Source: Saccharopolyspora thermophila
Lineage (GTDB): Bacteria > Actinomycetota > Actinomycetes > Mycobacteriales > Pseudonocardiaceae
Assembly (NCBI RefSeq): GCF_014646075.1
Contig: NZ_BMMT01000004.1
Span: 227,416-291,415, forward strand
DNA length: 64,000 bases
Direction: 5' to 3'
Made by a program: the position numbers and the translations under genes. The notes under the pieces are model-generated. The model did no database searches. It was not told the origin of the DNA and saw only the letters and a list, made by a program, of their open reading frames with translations. How positions within the stretch are numbered: position 1 is the stretch's first letter; the number at the start of each line of letters is the position of its first letter. Positions 25,771-34,823 of this stretch are shown here, piece by piece.

Positions 25771-26820
25771 ATGAGCAGCGGGCATGATCGGGAGCTGTTG
25801 CGCCACCACGGCGACGTCGACGCCGGACCCGGCCTGCTCGACTTCGCCGTCAACGTCCGGCTCGACCGGCCCCCGACCTGGCTTCGCGACCGCCTCGCGG
25901 CGGCCCTGGACCGCCTCGGCCGTTACCCGTCCGCCGCCGACGACCTGGCCGCTCGGACGGCCGCCGCCGCCCGCCACGGCCGCGACGCCGACGAGGTGCT
26001 GCTGCTCGCGGGCGCGGCGGAGGGCTTCGCGCTCCTGCCCTCGCTGCGCCCCCGCCTCGCGGCGCTGGTGCACCCCTCGTTCACCGAGCCGGAGCTGGCG
26101 CTGCGCACCGCGGGGGTCGAGGTGGCGCGGGTGCAGCTGAATCCGCGCGACGGCTACCGGCTGGATGCCGCGGCGGTGCCGGAGCAGGCTGATCTGGTGG
26201 TTCTGGGCAACCCGACCAACCCGACCTCGGTGCTGCACCCCGCTGCGGAGATCCGCAAGCTCCTGCGCCCGGGGCGCGTGGTCGTGGTGGACGAGGCGTT
26301 CGCCGACACCGTGCCGGGCGAGCCGGAGTCGCTGGCCGGGTTCGGGGAACCGGGGCTGCTGGTGTTGCGCAGCCTGACCAAGATGTGGGGGCTGCCGGGT
26401 TTGCGCGCCGGGTACGCGCTGGGTGACCCGGGGCTGCTCGCCGAGCTCGCCCGCAACCGTCCACACTGGCCGGTCAACACGCTGGTGTTGGAGGCGGTGG
26501 CGGCCTGCTGCGAGCCCGCGGCGCTCGCGGAGTCCGAGCAGGCCGCGGCGCAGTTGCAGGAGCACCGGGCGGCGCTGGCGGGGGCACTGGCCGGAATCCC
26601 GGGGGTGCGGGTCAACTCGCCCGCGCGAGCGCCTTTCCTGCTGCTGGAGGTGCCCGACGGGGAGCGGGTCCGCGCGGGGCTGCGGGAGCGCGGCGTCGCG
26701 GTGCGCCGCGGCGACACCTTCCCCGGGCTGGGTGCCGACCACCTCCGGGTCGCGGTACGCGACCCGGAGACGAACGCCTTGCTGGTCAAGGCTGTGCGCG
26801 ATGTCGTGGAACGGGGGTGA
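25771..26820 (+). CDS. PLP-dependent aminotransferase, CobC/threonine-phosphate decarboxylase-like (Rv2231c type)
   Basis: This is a fold-type I PLP enzyme of 349 residues. The PLP lysine is Lys204 in RSLTKMWGLPGLRAGY, and the NPTNPT and VVVDEAFAD motifs contact the cofactor. It resembles the CobC-type enzymes that supply the aminopropanol side chain of cobalamin, consistent with cobD nearby. A TAGACT -10 (25758-25763) ends seven bases before the ATG and no Shine-Dalgarno is present, so the transcript is probably leaderless. The NIF3 gene follows after four bases. Confidence 0.88.
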   Translation: MSSGHDRELLRHHGDVDAGPGLLDFAVNVRLDRPPTWLRDRLAAALDRLGRYPSAADDLAARTAAAARHGRDADEVLLLAGAAEGFALLPSLRPRLAALVHPSFTEPELALRTAGVEVARVQLNPRDGYRLDAAAVPEQADLVVLGNPTNPTSVLHPAAEIRKLLRPGRVVVVDEAFADTVPGEPESLAGFGEPGLLVLRSLTKMWGLPGLRAGYALGDPGLLAELARNRPHWPVNTLVLEAVAACCEPAALAESEQAAAQLQEHRAALAGALAGIPGVRVNSPARAPFLLLEVPDGERVRAGLRERGVAVRRGDTFPGLGADHLRVAVRDPETNALLVKAVRDVVERG

Positions 26821-26824
26821 ACCG

Positions 26825-27682
26825 GTGGCGGTTCGGATTCAGGACGTGGTCGAGGCGCTGGAGGCGGCCTACCCACCCGAGTTGGCGGAGAGCTGGGACG
26901 CGGTCGGCCTGGTGTGCGGCGACCCGCAGGCCGTGGTGCAGCGCGTGCTGTTCTGCGTGGACCCGGTCGAGGCCACTGTGGACGAATCGATCGACTTCGG
27001 CGCGCAGCTGCTCGTCGCGCACCACCCGCTGCTGCTGCGTGGCGTGCACGGCGTGCCCGCCGACGACCCGAAGGGCCGAATCGTGCACCGGCTGATCAGG
27101 GCCGGCATCGGCCTGTACTGCGCGCACACCAACGCCGACAGTGCGGTGCACGGGGTCTCGGACGCCCTGGCGGCGGCGCTGGGGCTGACCGTGCTGCGCC
27201 CGCTGGCGCCGCACGCCGAAGGCGCGCAGACCGGGCTGGGGCGGATCGGCGAACTGTCCGAGCCCGAACCGTTCCGGGACTTCGTCCAGCGCGTCGCCAA
27301 CAGCCTGCCCACCACCGCGTGGGGCGTGCGCGGGGCCGGTGACCCCGAGCGCCCCATCCGCACCGTCGCGGTCTGCGGCGGGGCGGGCGACTCGTACCTC
27401 GCCACCGCCGTGGCGGCCGGGGTGGACGCGTACGTGACCGCCGACCTGCGGCACCACCCGGCGGGCGAGCACCTGTCGCGGGCCGACGTCCCGGGTACCC
27501 GGGTACCGGCGCTGGTGGACGTGGCGCACTGGGCCAGCGAGTGGCCGTGGTGCCAGCAGGCCGCCGACACCGTCGCTGCGGCGCTGCCGGATACAGTCGA
27601 AGTCCTCGTTTCCACCCGCCGCACCGATCCGTGGACCGTCCATGCGGGTGCGGCATCCGACCCAGGGAGGGCGCTCGCGTGA
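26825..27682 (+). CDS. NIF3-like dinuclear metal-centre protein
   Basis: The 285-residue protein is of the NIF3 family (GTP cyclohydrolase I type 2-like). Metal-ligand motifs are VAHHPLLLRG, CAHTNADSAVHGVSDALA and the C-terminal DVAHWASEWP. Family members form hexameric toroids with two metals per subunit; the biological reaction is unsettled. It starts at GTG 26825 and overlaps the zinc-ribbon gene (GTGA). Corresponds in position to Rv2230c. Confidence 0.9.
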   Translation: MAVRIQDVVEALEAAYPPELAESWDAVGLVCGDPQAVVQRVLFCVDPVEATVDESIDFGAQLLVAHHPLLLRGVHGVPADDPKGRIVHRLIRAGIGLYCAHTNADSAVHGVSDALAAALGLTVLRPLAPHAEGAQTGLGRIGELSEPEPFRDFVQRVANSLPTTAWGVRGAGDPERPIRTVAVCGGAGDSYLATAVAAGVDAYVTADLRHHPAGEHLSRADVPGTRVPALVDVAHWASEWPWCQQAADTVAAALPDTVEVLVSTRRTDPWTVHAGAASDPGRALA

Positions 27683-28413
27683 AAGCCGACCCCGCCGTGC
27701 AACGACGGCTGCTCGATCTCGCGGAGGCGGACGCGGATCTCAACCGCGTCGAGCACCGGCGGCGCACGCTGCCCGAGTTGGAGCAGATCGGCCAGGTCGA
27801 GCGAGACGTGCAGGCGAAGCGCGACGAACTGGTGGTGGCCCAGACGGCGTTCGGCGACCTGGACCGCGAGGTTCGGCGCCTGGAGAACGAGGTCGAGCAG
27901 GTGCGCGCGCGGGAGCAGCGTGACCGCGACCTGATGGCGGCCGGGGGCTCCGCCAAGCAGCTGGCGGACCTGGAGCACGAGCTGCAGACCCTGGCCCGGC
28001 GGCAGGGCATCCTCGAGGATGAGCTGCTGGAGGCCATGGAGCAGCGCGAGGCGCTGGAGGCGAACGTGACCCGGTCCCGCGAGGCGGTCGTCGCCGCCGA
28101 GGAGCGGCTGGCGGAGATCCGCGCGCGCCGCGACGAGGCGCTGGCCGACCTGGAGGTCACCCAGACGCGCCGCCGGGCGGAGCGGGAGCTGATCGCCAAG
28201 GCGCTGCCGGAGGACCTCGCCGCGCTCTACGAACGGATCCGTGCGCAGCGCGGGGTCGCGGCCGGGCTGCTGCAGGGCTCCCGGTGCGGGGCGTGCCGCA
28301 TCGAGCTGGACCGCAGCGCGCTGAACGAGGTGCGCGAGGCTGCGGCCGACGAGGTCGTCCGGTGTGAGGAGTGCGGCGCGATCCTGGTGCGCAGCGGGGA
28401 GCCGGGCCGGTGA
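27679..28413 (+). CDS. Coiled-coil protein with C4 zinc ribbon (Rv2229c type)
   Basis: Of its 244 residues, about 20-175 form a long charged coiled coil. The C-terminus holds a zinc ribbon of two CxxC knuckles, RCGACRIEL and RCEECGAIL. AGGGAGG (27664-27670) precedes the GTG at 27679, which overlaps the NIF3 stop; the stop overlaps the RNase H start in the same way. The family always travels with NIF3 and RNase H genes in actinobacteria. A nucleic-acid or protein-tethering role is guessed, not shown. Confidence 0.9.
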   Translation: MKADPAVQRRLLDLAEADADLNRVEHRRRTLPELEQIGQVERDVQAKRDELVVAQTAFGDLDREVRRLENEVEQVRAREQRDRDLMAAGGSAKQLADLEHELQTLARRQGILEDELLEAMEQREALEANVTRSREAVVAAEERLAEIRARRDEALADLEVTQTRRRAERELIAKALPEDLAALYERIRAQRGVAAGLLQGSRCGACRIELDRSALNEVREAAADEVVRCEECGAILVRSGEPGR

Positions 28414-29531
28414 GCCTGCGCGTCGTCGTCGAGGCCGACGGCGGGTCGCGCGGCAACCCCGGGCCCGCCGGGTGCGGTGCGGTGGTGCGTGACGCGGCCT
28501 CCGGGGCGCTGCTCGCGGAGCGGTCGGTCGCGCTGGGCGTCACCACCAACAACGTGGCCGAGTACCAGGGGCTCATCACCGGGCTGCGGGCCGCGGCCGA
28601 GCTCGGTGCCACCGAGGTCGAGGTGCGCATGGACGCCAAGCTGGTGATCGAGCAGATGGCCGGTCGCTGGCGCGTCAGGCACGCCGCCCTGAAGCCGCTG
28701 CACGCCGAGGCGGCGCGGCTGGTGGCGGAGTTCGCCGCGGTGTCCTTCGAGTGGGTGCCGCGTGCCCGCAACGCGCACGCCGACCGGCTCGCCAACGAGG
28801 CGATGGACCAGCAGGCGGGCGGCCACGCGGCGGAGGGTGGCGGCGAGTCGCCGACCGCGACGGCCCGCGGCCGCGCTGCGGGCTGGCTCGACGCGGACGG
28901 CACCCCGACCAAGCTGCTGCTCCTGCGGCACGGCCAGACGCCGATGTCGGTGGAGCGGCGCTACTCCGGCCGCGGCGACGTGGCGCTGACCGAGTTCGGG
29001 CAGCGGCAGGCGCGCGCCGCGGGCAAGCGGCTGGCCGCGATGGACGGCGTGATCGCGATGGACGGCGTGGCCCCGGTGATCGCCTCGCCGCTGACCCGCA
29101 CCCGGCAGACCGCGCAGGCGGTGGTCGACGCCATCGGCGGCGAGCTGCACTTCCACGACGGCCTGCTGGAAACCGACTTCGGCGCCTGGGAGGGCCTGAC
29201 CTTCCGCGAGGCGGCCGAGCAGTTTCCGCGGCTGCACCGCGCCTGGCTGGGCGACCCGACGGTGGAGCCGCCCGGTGGGGAGAGCCTGGAAGCGGTCTTC
29301 GCGCGGGTGACGGCGGCCCGCGACGACCTGCTGGAGCGCTACGCGGGTCGCACGATCATCGTGGTGAGTCACGTGACCCCGATCAAGGCGCTGCTGCGGC
29401 TGGGCCTGGACGTCGGCCCGCAGATGTTCTACCGCCTGCACCTCGACCTGGCGTCGCTGTCCATCGTGGAGTTCTACCCGGACGGGAACGCCTCGGTCCG
29501 GCTGGTCAACGACATCTCCCACTGGGCCTGA
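28410..29531 (+). CDS. Bifunctional RNase HI / alpha-ribazole phosphatase-type histidine phosphatase
   Basis: This fusion has 373 residues. The N-terminal type I RNase H (VEADGGSRGNPGPAGCG with the first catalytic Asp; EVRMDAKLVIEQM; RNAHADRLAN) degrades RNA in RNA-DNA hybrids. The C-terminal histidine phosphatase (LLLLRHGQTPMS, and VVSHVTPIKALL with the second His) resembles CobC alpha-ribazole-phosphate phosphatase. An Ala/Gly-rich linker of about 35 residues joins them. GTG at 28410 overlaps the upstream stop. It is equivalent to Rv2228c, and the phosphatase half fits the cobalamin genes around it. Confidence 0.93.
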   Translation: MSLRVVVEADGGSRGNPGPAGCGAVVRDAASGALLAERSVALGVTTNNVAEYQGLITGLRAAAELGATEVEVRMDAKLVIEQMAGRWRVRHAALKPLHAEAARLVAEFAAVSFEWVPRARNAHADRLANEAMDQQAGGHAAEGGGESPTATARGRAAGWLDADGTPTKLLLLRHGQTPMSVERRYSGRGDVALTEFGQRQARAAGKRLAAMDGVIAMDGVAPVIASPLTRTRQTAQAVVDAIGGELHFHDGLLETDFGAWEGLTFREAAEQFPRLHRAWLGDPTVEPPGGESLEAVFARVTAARDDLLERYAGRTIIVVSHVTPIKALLRLGLDVGPQMFYRLHLDLASLSIVEFYPDGNASVRLVNDISHWA

Positions 29532-29636
29532 CCCACCGCGCCGGGCGGGACCGGAACACCCCTCGCCAGAGTACGGTCCCGCACAGCCATCCGAACGCGT
29601 ACGGAGCCGGGCGCGTTCGTCTCGGCAAGATCCTGC

Positions 29637-30096
29637 AACCCGGACGGCGGCGCTGGCCGGGCTGCCCCCGAATCCGCCGTTCGCCGCACACACCTCGGCG
29701 TGCCTGGCCGGGGCGAACCTGCCCCGCGAGGAACGGGAGCTGCGCCGCGCGATGGCCGAGCGCGGCTGGTCGGCCTCGGTGACGGTGGCCAACGACACCT
29801 TCGCGCTGCTGCGGGCGGGCACCGAGGACGGCGTCGGCGTCGCCCCCGACGGGCGCACCGCGCGGTTCCCCGCGATCGGGCGCATCTCCGGCGACTGGGG
29901 CGGCGGGGCGTTCCTCGGCCACGAGGTCCTGTGGTGGGCGGTGCGCCGCGGTCGCGCCCGGGCCGAGGTGCGCCTGGTCGAAGCGGCCCCGGTCCTCGGT
30001 GCGGGCCTTCTCGGCCTGGACCACCTCGGTGCCGGCCCGCCGGCCCGGCGTCGGCTGCGCGGGGCTGATCCGCGGCCCGACGCCCGACACGGCTAG
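29637..30096 (+). pseudogene. Remnant of BadF/BadG-type N-acetylglucosamine kinase
   Basis: The frame reads ...AAHTSACLAGANLPREERE, then VANDTFALLRAGTEDGVGV joined directly to APDGRTARFPAIGRISGDWGGGAF and HEVLWWAVR. These are consecutive blocks of BadF/BadG-family N-acetylglucosamine kinases. The segment that normally lies between GVGV and APDG (the CGAGIN-type loop) is missing. The N-terminal third with the phosphate-binding loop is absent, and after WWAVR the sequence loses similarity and stops at 30094. No start or Shine-Dalgarno is visible. It is a decayed fragment. Confidence 0.7.
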
Positions 30097-30099
30097 ACT
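30094..30099 (+). promoter_or_regulatory. -10 element of the RNase P RNA gene
   Basis: TAGACT at 30094-30099 lies seven bases before the first base of the RNase P RNA P1 helix (30107). The hexamer overlaps the stop codon of the decayed kinase frame. No good -35 is seen. Confidence 0.55.
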
Positions 30100-30106
30100 C
30101 GTCGGT

Positions 30107-30510
30107 GCGGATGAGCCGGCCGGGTGACCGCGGCGGGGAGCGAACCCGCCGAGGAAAGTCCGGACTCCACAGGGCAGGGTGGTTGCTAACGGCAACCCGG
30201 GGAGACCCGCGGGACAGTGCCACAGAAAACAGACCGCCCGGCGGCTGACGCCGGGTAAGGGTGAAACGGTGGTGTAAGAGACCACCAGCATCCCGGGTGA
30301 CCGGGGTGGCTTGGTAAACCCCACCCGGAGCAAGGTCAAGAGGACGCCGGCGAACGGCGTCTGCGCGGACGTTCGAGGGCTGCCCGTCCGAGGTCCGCGG
30401 GTAGACCGCACGAGCCTGTCGGCGACGGCAGGCCCAGATGGATGGTCACCGAATGGGAGCGCCGCAAGGCACCCAGGAACAGAATCCGGCTTACAGGCCG
30501 ACTCATCCGC
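30107..30510 (+). ncRNA. rnpB: RNase P RNA, bacterial class A
   Basis: This RNA is the catalytic subunit of RNase P, which matures the 5' ends of tRNAs. The universal core GAGGAAAGTCCGGACTCC is at about 30150-30170, followed by the ACAGGGCAGG and GGGAGACCCG-type segments. The 3' portion ends with ACAGAATCCGGCTTACAGG and the P1 strand. The 5' GCGGATGAG (30107-30115) pairs with CTCATCCGC (30502-30510), fixing both ends and a length of about 404 bases. Confidence 0.95.
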
Positions 30511-31168
30511 TTCTCGTCGTGTTCCAGTGATGGCTTCGGCGTCGCGGGCTGCGTCGCTCGCAACGGCGTCGACGGTTGTCGGTTCTGGTCGCGCCCGTGC
30601 CTCGCGTCCGGATCGTGGGATGGGCATTGCCGTTCGGACAGGGCTGGTCCGGGTGGCGGGAGCGCGGATCGTCCATAGTGGCGGTTGCTCGTTGGGCTGA
30701 TCGGGTGTCGGTGCATGGCGGGGCGGCCCTGGGGCGGACGGGCCGTGGCGTAACCGCTACTCTGAGATGGGCGCCAAGATCACCTTTTTCGGATCTGTTC
30801 CCGCGGCACCGTGTCCGCGTGAGCCGGTCGGGTGCATCGCGGCGCGATGTGCGGAAATCCACCGGCCCACCGGTTCGTGCACGGTGCGTTACGAAGGAGC
30901 TCGCAAGCGGGTGAACAGTCACGAGATTCCGGCCCGGAACCGGCCTGATGAGCGTCCTTTTCCCGGCAGTGCGCCGAAAGCGGCATGCCCGAACGGCCTA
31001 TTCGCGGCGTGACGGCGCCAGATCCGCAACGCCGTTTCCGCCACACCCGGACTCGCAACCACTACTTCTGGTCACCATGTCATGTTCTACTCGTACCTGC
31101 GTGCCGGGTCACGCCCGGCGGGCTGAGGTACCGACCCGACGACACTCCGCGCACTCAGGGGTAACAAG
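30511..31168. other. Intergenic region between rnpB and the secretion operon
   Basis: These 658 bases carry no gene that can be supported. Open frames (for example 30767-31012) lack a Shine-Dalgarno and a recognisable product. A GCCGGG/CCCGGC hairpin (31103-31119) lies about 50 bases upstream of the first secretion gene, and AGGGG (31157-31161) is its likely Shine-Dalgarno. Confidence 0.5.
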
Positions 31169-31459
31169 ATGACCGCCACGCCGCTGGAAACACTGGCGCA
31201 CCTGGACGTACTCGCGCAGCAGACGCAGCTCGGCACCAATGGCATCCAGGGCTGGATCCTCAACAACCTGCTCCCCCTGCTGCTGCTGACCGTGGCGATC
31301 CTGCTGCTGTGGCTCGGCGGCGGCAAGGGCGACAACGCGGGCGTGATGCGCCGCGTCGGCGGCGTCTTCGTCGCCTTGGCGATCATCGGGTTGGCGGTGA
31401 CCGGAGCCGGCGTCGACATCGGCACCTTCATCGCCGGTCTGTTCAGCACCAGCGGGTGA
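31169..31459 (+). CDS. Small two-helix membrane protein, VirB2/TrbC-like position
   Basis: The 96-residue protein has two hydrophobic helices (about residues 34-50 and 65-88) separated by a short charged loop, GGGKGDNAGVMRR. Size, topology and position at the head of a VirB4-containing operon resemble VirB2/TrbC pilin-like proteins or small channel components. Sequence identity to a named family was not recognised. The next gene starts seven bases downstream. Confidence 0.75.
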   Translation: MTATPLETLAHLDVLAQQTQLGTNGIQGWILNNLLPLLLLTVAILLLWLGGGKGDNAGVMRRVGGVFVALAIIGLAVTGAGVDIGTFIAGLFSTSG

Positions 31460-31465
31460 TGACCA

Positions 31466-31969
31466 GTGCGGATCCGCACCGACGACGAGATCTACCGGGT
31501 CGACGCGGTCTGGCTCGGCCCGCCGAAGGCGACGTTCCCGTGGCGCGCCCGCTACGTGGCCTGGGGCGTGGGAATCGTGGTGTTCCTGATCGTGCTGGCC
31601 GTGGAACGCCGCATGAACATCGGCTTCGGCTTCTTCTCCACCGCCTGGGCCGTGATCATCACCATCGTCGTCACCCGCATCATCTGCTCGCGCATCAGCC
31701 ACGAACGACCGCTGGGTGCGGTCATGGTGATGTGGCTGCGCGAACTCACCGCGCCCCGCGAGAAGACGTCCGGCACGGGGGGAGCCGCCAGCGCGGCGCG
31801 GATCAGGGTACGGGCGCAGCGGCCCCGCCCCAGGACGTCCAAGCGTGGCCGCACCCAACAGCGGCAGCGGCCCGCGCCGACCAGGCAGCAGGTCGCCCGC
31901 AGCACGGTCCCCAGCAGGCGCGCGCGTAGCAAGGAGGTTCGCGGTGTTCGGTCGGCGGCGAGGCCGTGA
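31466..31969 (+). CDS. Membrane protein with basic tail, PrgI/VirB3-like position
   Basis: The 167-residue protein begins with GTG at 31466. Two membrane helices (about residues 30-48 and 55-75) are followed by a very Arg/Gln-rich C-terminal tail of about 70 residues. It sits directly before the VirB4 ATPase and overlaps it by 26 bases, as VirB3/PrgI proteins commonly do; a structural role at the channel entrance is inferred. The basic tail could bind DNA, nucleoid or phospholipid. Confidence 0.75.
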   Translation: MRIRTDDEIYRVDAVWLGPPKATFPWRARYVAWGVGIVVFLIVLAVERRMNIGFGFFSTAWAVIITIVVTRIICSRISHERPLGAVMVMWLRELTAPREKTSGTGGAASAARIRVRAQRPRPRTSKRGRTQQRQRPAPTRQQVARSTVPSRRARSKEVRGVRSAARP

Positions 31970-34823
31970 GCGCAACACGCACCAGGTCCCAGGTCCCCGC
32001 GGCTCGAACGGCAAGGTTCGCAACGCCCGGAAGCGCCCGGCCAAGCGCGGGCGGGGACTGGGTGACGAGCAGTCCATCCCCACCTACACGCCGTCGATCG
32101 CCGCGCGCTCGATCGACGGGCACCTGCTGCGCACCGGTCAGGACGTGTTCGCCTGGTACCGGCTCGCCCCGCAGCGCTGGTCGTTCCGCTCCGACTCGCA
32201 GCGCCAGGACCTGATCGCCGCGATCGCCGGGCAGTACGCCGAGCTGCAGGGCCGCTGGTTGCACCTGCGGGTGACCACCCGGCCCTACCCGATCCGGATG
32301 TGGGCCGAGGCGCACGTGCACAACGTCCGCAACCCGCTGCCGGACACCCCCGGCGCGCTGAGCTTCGACGACTACATGGTCGGCGAGCAGCAGCAGCTGA
32401 TGGGCCGGTCGATGGCGGAGAAGGAGGTGTACCTGGGAGTCCAGGTGCAGACCCGCAACGTCGTGGACCGGGCCGTGGAGCGCGCCGCGCCGCTGTTGCG
32501 CCGGGTCTTCCCGGAAGCCGTGGACGCCGAACTCGTCGCCCTCGACAGCGAGATCGAGCACCTGGACCAGGTGATCGGCTCGGCCGGGCTGGACGGGCGG
32601 CCGGTGACCGCCGAGGAGATGTCCTGGCTGATGCACCGGTCGTGCTCGCTGGGGCTGCCCGCGCCGCGCAACCTGCCTGCGGTGCCCGGGGCGCCGTGGG
32701 AACCGGAGGACCTGGCGTCGTTCACCGACGCCGCCGACATGCACCAGGACCCGTACGCGCCGACGGTCACCGTCCGCGGCCGCACCGGCTCCAACGCGGG
32801 CGTCACCCGGCACGTGGCGGTGCTGACCGTCGGGCAGACCCACGGCCTGCAGATCCCGGAGATCGACGACCCGTGGATGCAGCACTCCGACCGGCTGCCC
32901 GCACCGGTGGAGTGGTCGGCTCGGATCTACGTGCGCCGCCCCGAGGACGTCGCCGGTGAACTGCAGCGCCAGATGAACAAGGTGCGCTCCCAGGTGCGGC
33001 ACTACACCGAGGAGCACGGCCTCGAGCCGCCGACCTCGCTGGCCCGGCAGGCCAACCGGGTGCTGGAGATCGACGACGAGATGACCTCCGGGTTCACCGC
33101 GCTGGCCACTCGCGTCAAGTCGTGGTGGCGGCTGGCGGTGTCCGGCCCGACCGAACGCGACGCGTTGCGGCTGGCGCAGCAGATCCTCGACCTCTACAAA
33201 CCCAAGATCGCCATCGAGCACCCCGAGGCGCAGTACGCGATGGCGCGCGAGTTCATCCCCGGCGAGCCGCTGGCCAACGGCGCCTACCTGCGGCGCGGTT
33301 CGGTGGTGTGGGCCGCCTCGGCGGTGCCGCAGGCCACCGCGGAGGTCGGCGACCGGCGCGGCATCCTGCTCGGCGAGACCTGCACCGCGACCCGTCGGCC
33401 GGTGGCCTGGGACCCGTGGATGGCGCAGGAGGTCCGCGATGCCTCGGGGCTGACGGCCATGGTCGCCGGGCTCGGCGGCGGTAAGTCGTTCCTCGGCGGC
33501 GGCATCGTCTACAAGACCCTGCGCTCCGGGGCGCACTGGACGCTGCTGGACCCGTCCGGGCCGCTCGCGGAGCTGTGTGAGCTGCCCGAACTGCGCCCCT
33601 ACGCGCGGCCGATCAACCTGCTCAACGCCCAGCCCGGCATCCTCAACCCGTACCGGGTGGTCGCCGAACCCGAACTGGAGCACTTCGTCGACGAGGACGA
33701 CCCGGAACGCAGCTGGCGCCGGGAACGCGCGCTGGCCGCGGCCACCCGCCGCCGGCTCGTCCTCGACGTGCTCACCGGTCTGCTGCCCTACGAGGTGGCA
33801 CGACTGCCGCAGACCCGGATTGTGCTGCTGCGCGCGGTCCGTGCCGTCGGCGGACGCCCCGACGCCCACCCGGGCATGGTCTTCGAGGCGCTGCGCCGTG
33901 ACGCCAGCGAGCACCACGAACACGCGGTGGTGGTGGCCGATTTCCTCGACGAGATCCGGGAGCGCATGTCGCTGCTGATCCCGGAGGCCAACGCCGACCC
34001 ATACTCCGAGCGCCGCGAGGACCGGCTGACGGTGCTGACCATGGCCGGGCTGACGCTGCCCAAGGACGGCGTGGGCCGGGAGCACTGGACCGACGCCGAA
34101 GCGCTCGGCGTGGAGATGCTCAACCTCGCCGCCTGGTTGACGCAGCGGTCGATCTACGAGCGGCCCAAGAACGAGCGCAAGGGCGTCTGGATCGACGAGG
34201 CGTTCTTCCTCAGCGAGGTGCCGACCGGCCGCGTGCTGATGAACCGGTTCGCCCGCGACTCCCGTAAGTGGAACGTGCGCGTGTTGCTGTCCAGCCAGAT
34301 CCCGGCGGACTTCCTGCGCATCCAGGGCTTCGTGTCGCTGCTGGACTCGGTGTTCATCGGCCGCCTGGACGACGAGCAGGCGCAGGCCGACGCGCTGCGG
34401 CTGCTCAAGGTGCCCGTCGGCGCCGGCTACGAGCAGGTGGTGGCGGCGCTGGGCCGCCGCCCGGGCCCGGCGCGCAACGCCACCGAGCGGGACCGCTCGC
34501 CGCGGCAGTTCATCTTCGGCGACGGCGCCGGCGGGGTGGAGAAGATCCGCATCGACTTCTCCGGGCCGCACCTGGCGCACCTGCGCGACGCGCTGGACAC
34601 CACGCCCGCGGCCGAGGACCACGTCGAGCGACGCGCCCTGCAGCCGGCCGATAACGGCGCGAACTCCGACGCGGCGGTGCCGGCGCTGGCCCCGGCGGAC
34701 GACTACGCCGACGACCTGGAGTCCTTCGACGAGTTCGAGCTGGAGACCGTCGGCATCGGCTACGACGACGGTGGCGACCGCTCGCCCCGCCCGGGCGAGC
34801 GGGGTGGGGACGACGCCCGGTGA
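31944..34823 (+). CDS. VirB4/TraE-family type IV secretion ATPase
   Basis: This 959-residue motor belongs to a VirB-like secretion apparatus. The N-terminal half is the VirB4-type non-ATPase region; the ATPase core carries Walker A GLGGGKS (Lys514) and a Walker B KGVWIDEAFFL. The tail is acidic and poorly conserved. GTG at 31944 has AAGGAGG (31931-31937) six bases upstream and is preferred over the longer open frame. It energises assembly or substrate passage. It is translationally linked to its neighbours on both sides (26-base overlap; GTGA overlap with the next gene). Confidence 0.9.
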   Translation: MFGRRRGRERNTHQVPGPRGSNGKVRNARKRPAKRGRGLGDEQSIPTYTPSIAARSIDGHLLRTGQDVFAWYRLAPQRWSFRSDSQRQDLIAAIAGQYAELQGRWLHLRVTTRPYPIRMWAEAHVHNVRNPLPDTPGALSFDDYMVGEQQQLMGRSMAEKEVYLGVQVQTRNVVDRAVERAAPLLRRVFPEAVDAELVALDSEIEHLDQVIGSAGLDGRPVTAEEMSWLMHRSCSLGLPAPRNLPAVPGAPWEPEDLASFTDAADMHQDPYAPTVTVRGRTGSNAGVTRHVAVLTVGQTHGLQIPEIDDPWMQHSDRLPAPVEWSARIYVRRPEDVAGELQRQMNKVRSQVRHYTEEHGLEPPTSLARQANRVLEIDDEMTSGFTALATRVKSWWRLAVSGPTERDALRLAQQILDLYKPKIAIEHPEAQYAMAREFIPGEPLANGAYLRRGSVVWAASAVPQATAEVGDRRGILLGETCTATRRPVAWDPWMAQEVRDASGLTAMVAGLGGGKSFLGGGIVYKTLRSGAHWTLLDPSGPLAELCELPELRPYARPINLLNAQPGILNPYRVVAEPELEHFVDEDDPERSWRRERALAAATRRRLVLDVLTGLLPYEVARLPQTRIVLLRAVRAVGGRPDAHPGMVFEALRRDASEHHEHAVVVADFLDEIRERMSLLIPEANADPYSERREDRLTVLTMAGLTLPKDGVGREHWTDAEALGVEMLNLAAWLTQRSIYERPKNERKGVWIDEAFFLSEVPTGRVLMNRFARDSRKWNVRVLLSSQIPADFLRIQGFVSLLDSVFIGRLDDEQAQADALRLLKVPVGAGYEQVVAALGRRPGPARNATERDRSPRQFIFGDGAGGVEKIRIDFSGPHLAHLRDALDTTPAAEDHVERRALQPADNGANSDAAVPALAPADDYADDLESFDEFELETVGIGYDDGGDRSPRPGERGGDDAR

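Noticed and set aside
30767..31012. Small open frame in the gap after rnpB
   Set aside because: No ribosome binding site, no recognisable product, composition not convincing.
31803..34622. Minus-strand open frame opposite virB4
   Set aside because: Same reason: shadow of a gene with clear Walker motifs on the plus strand.
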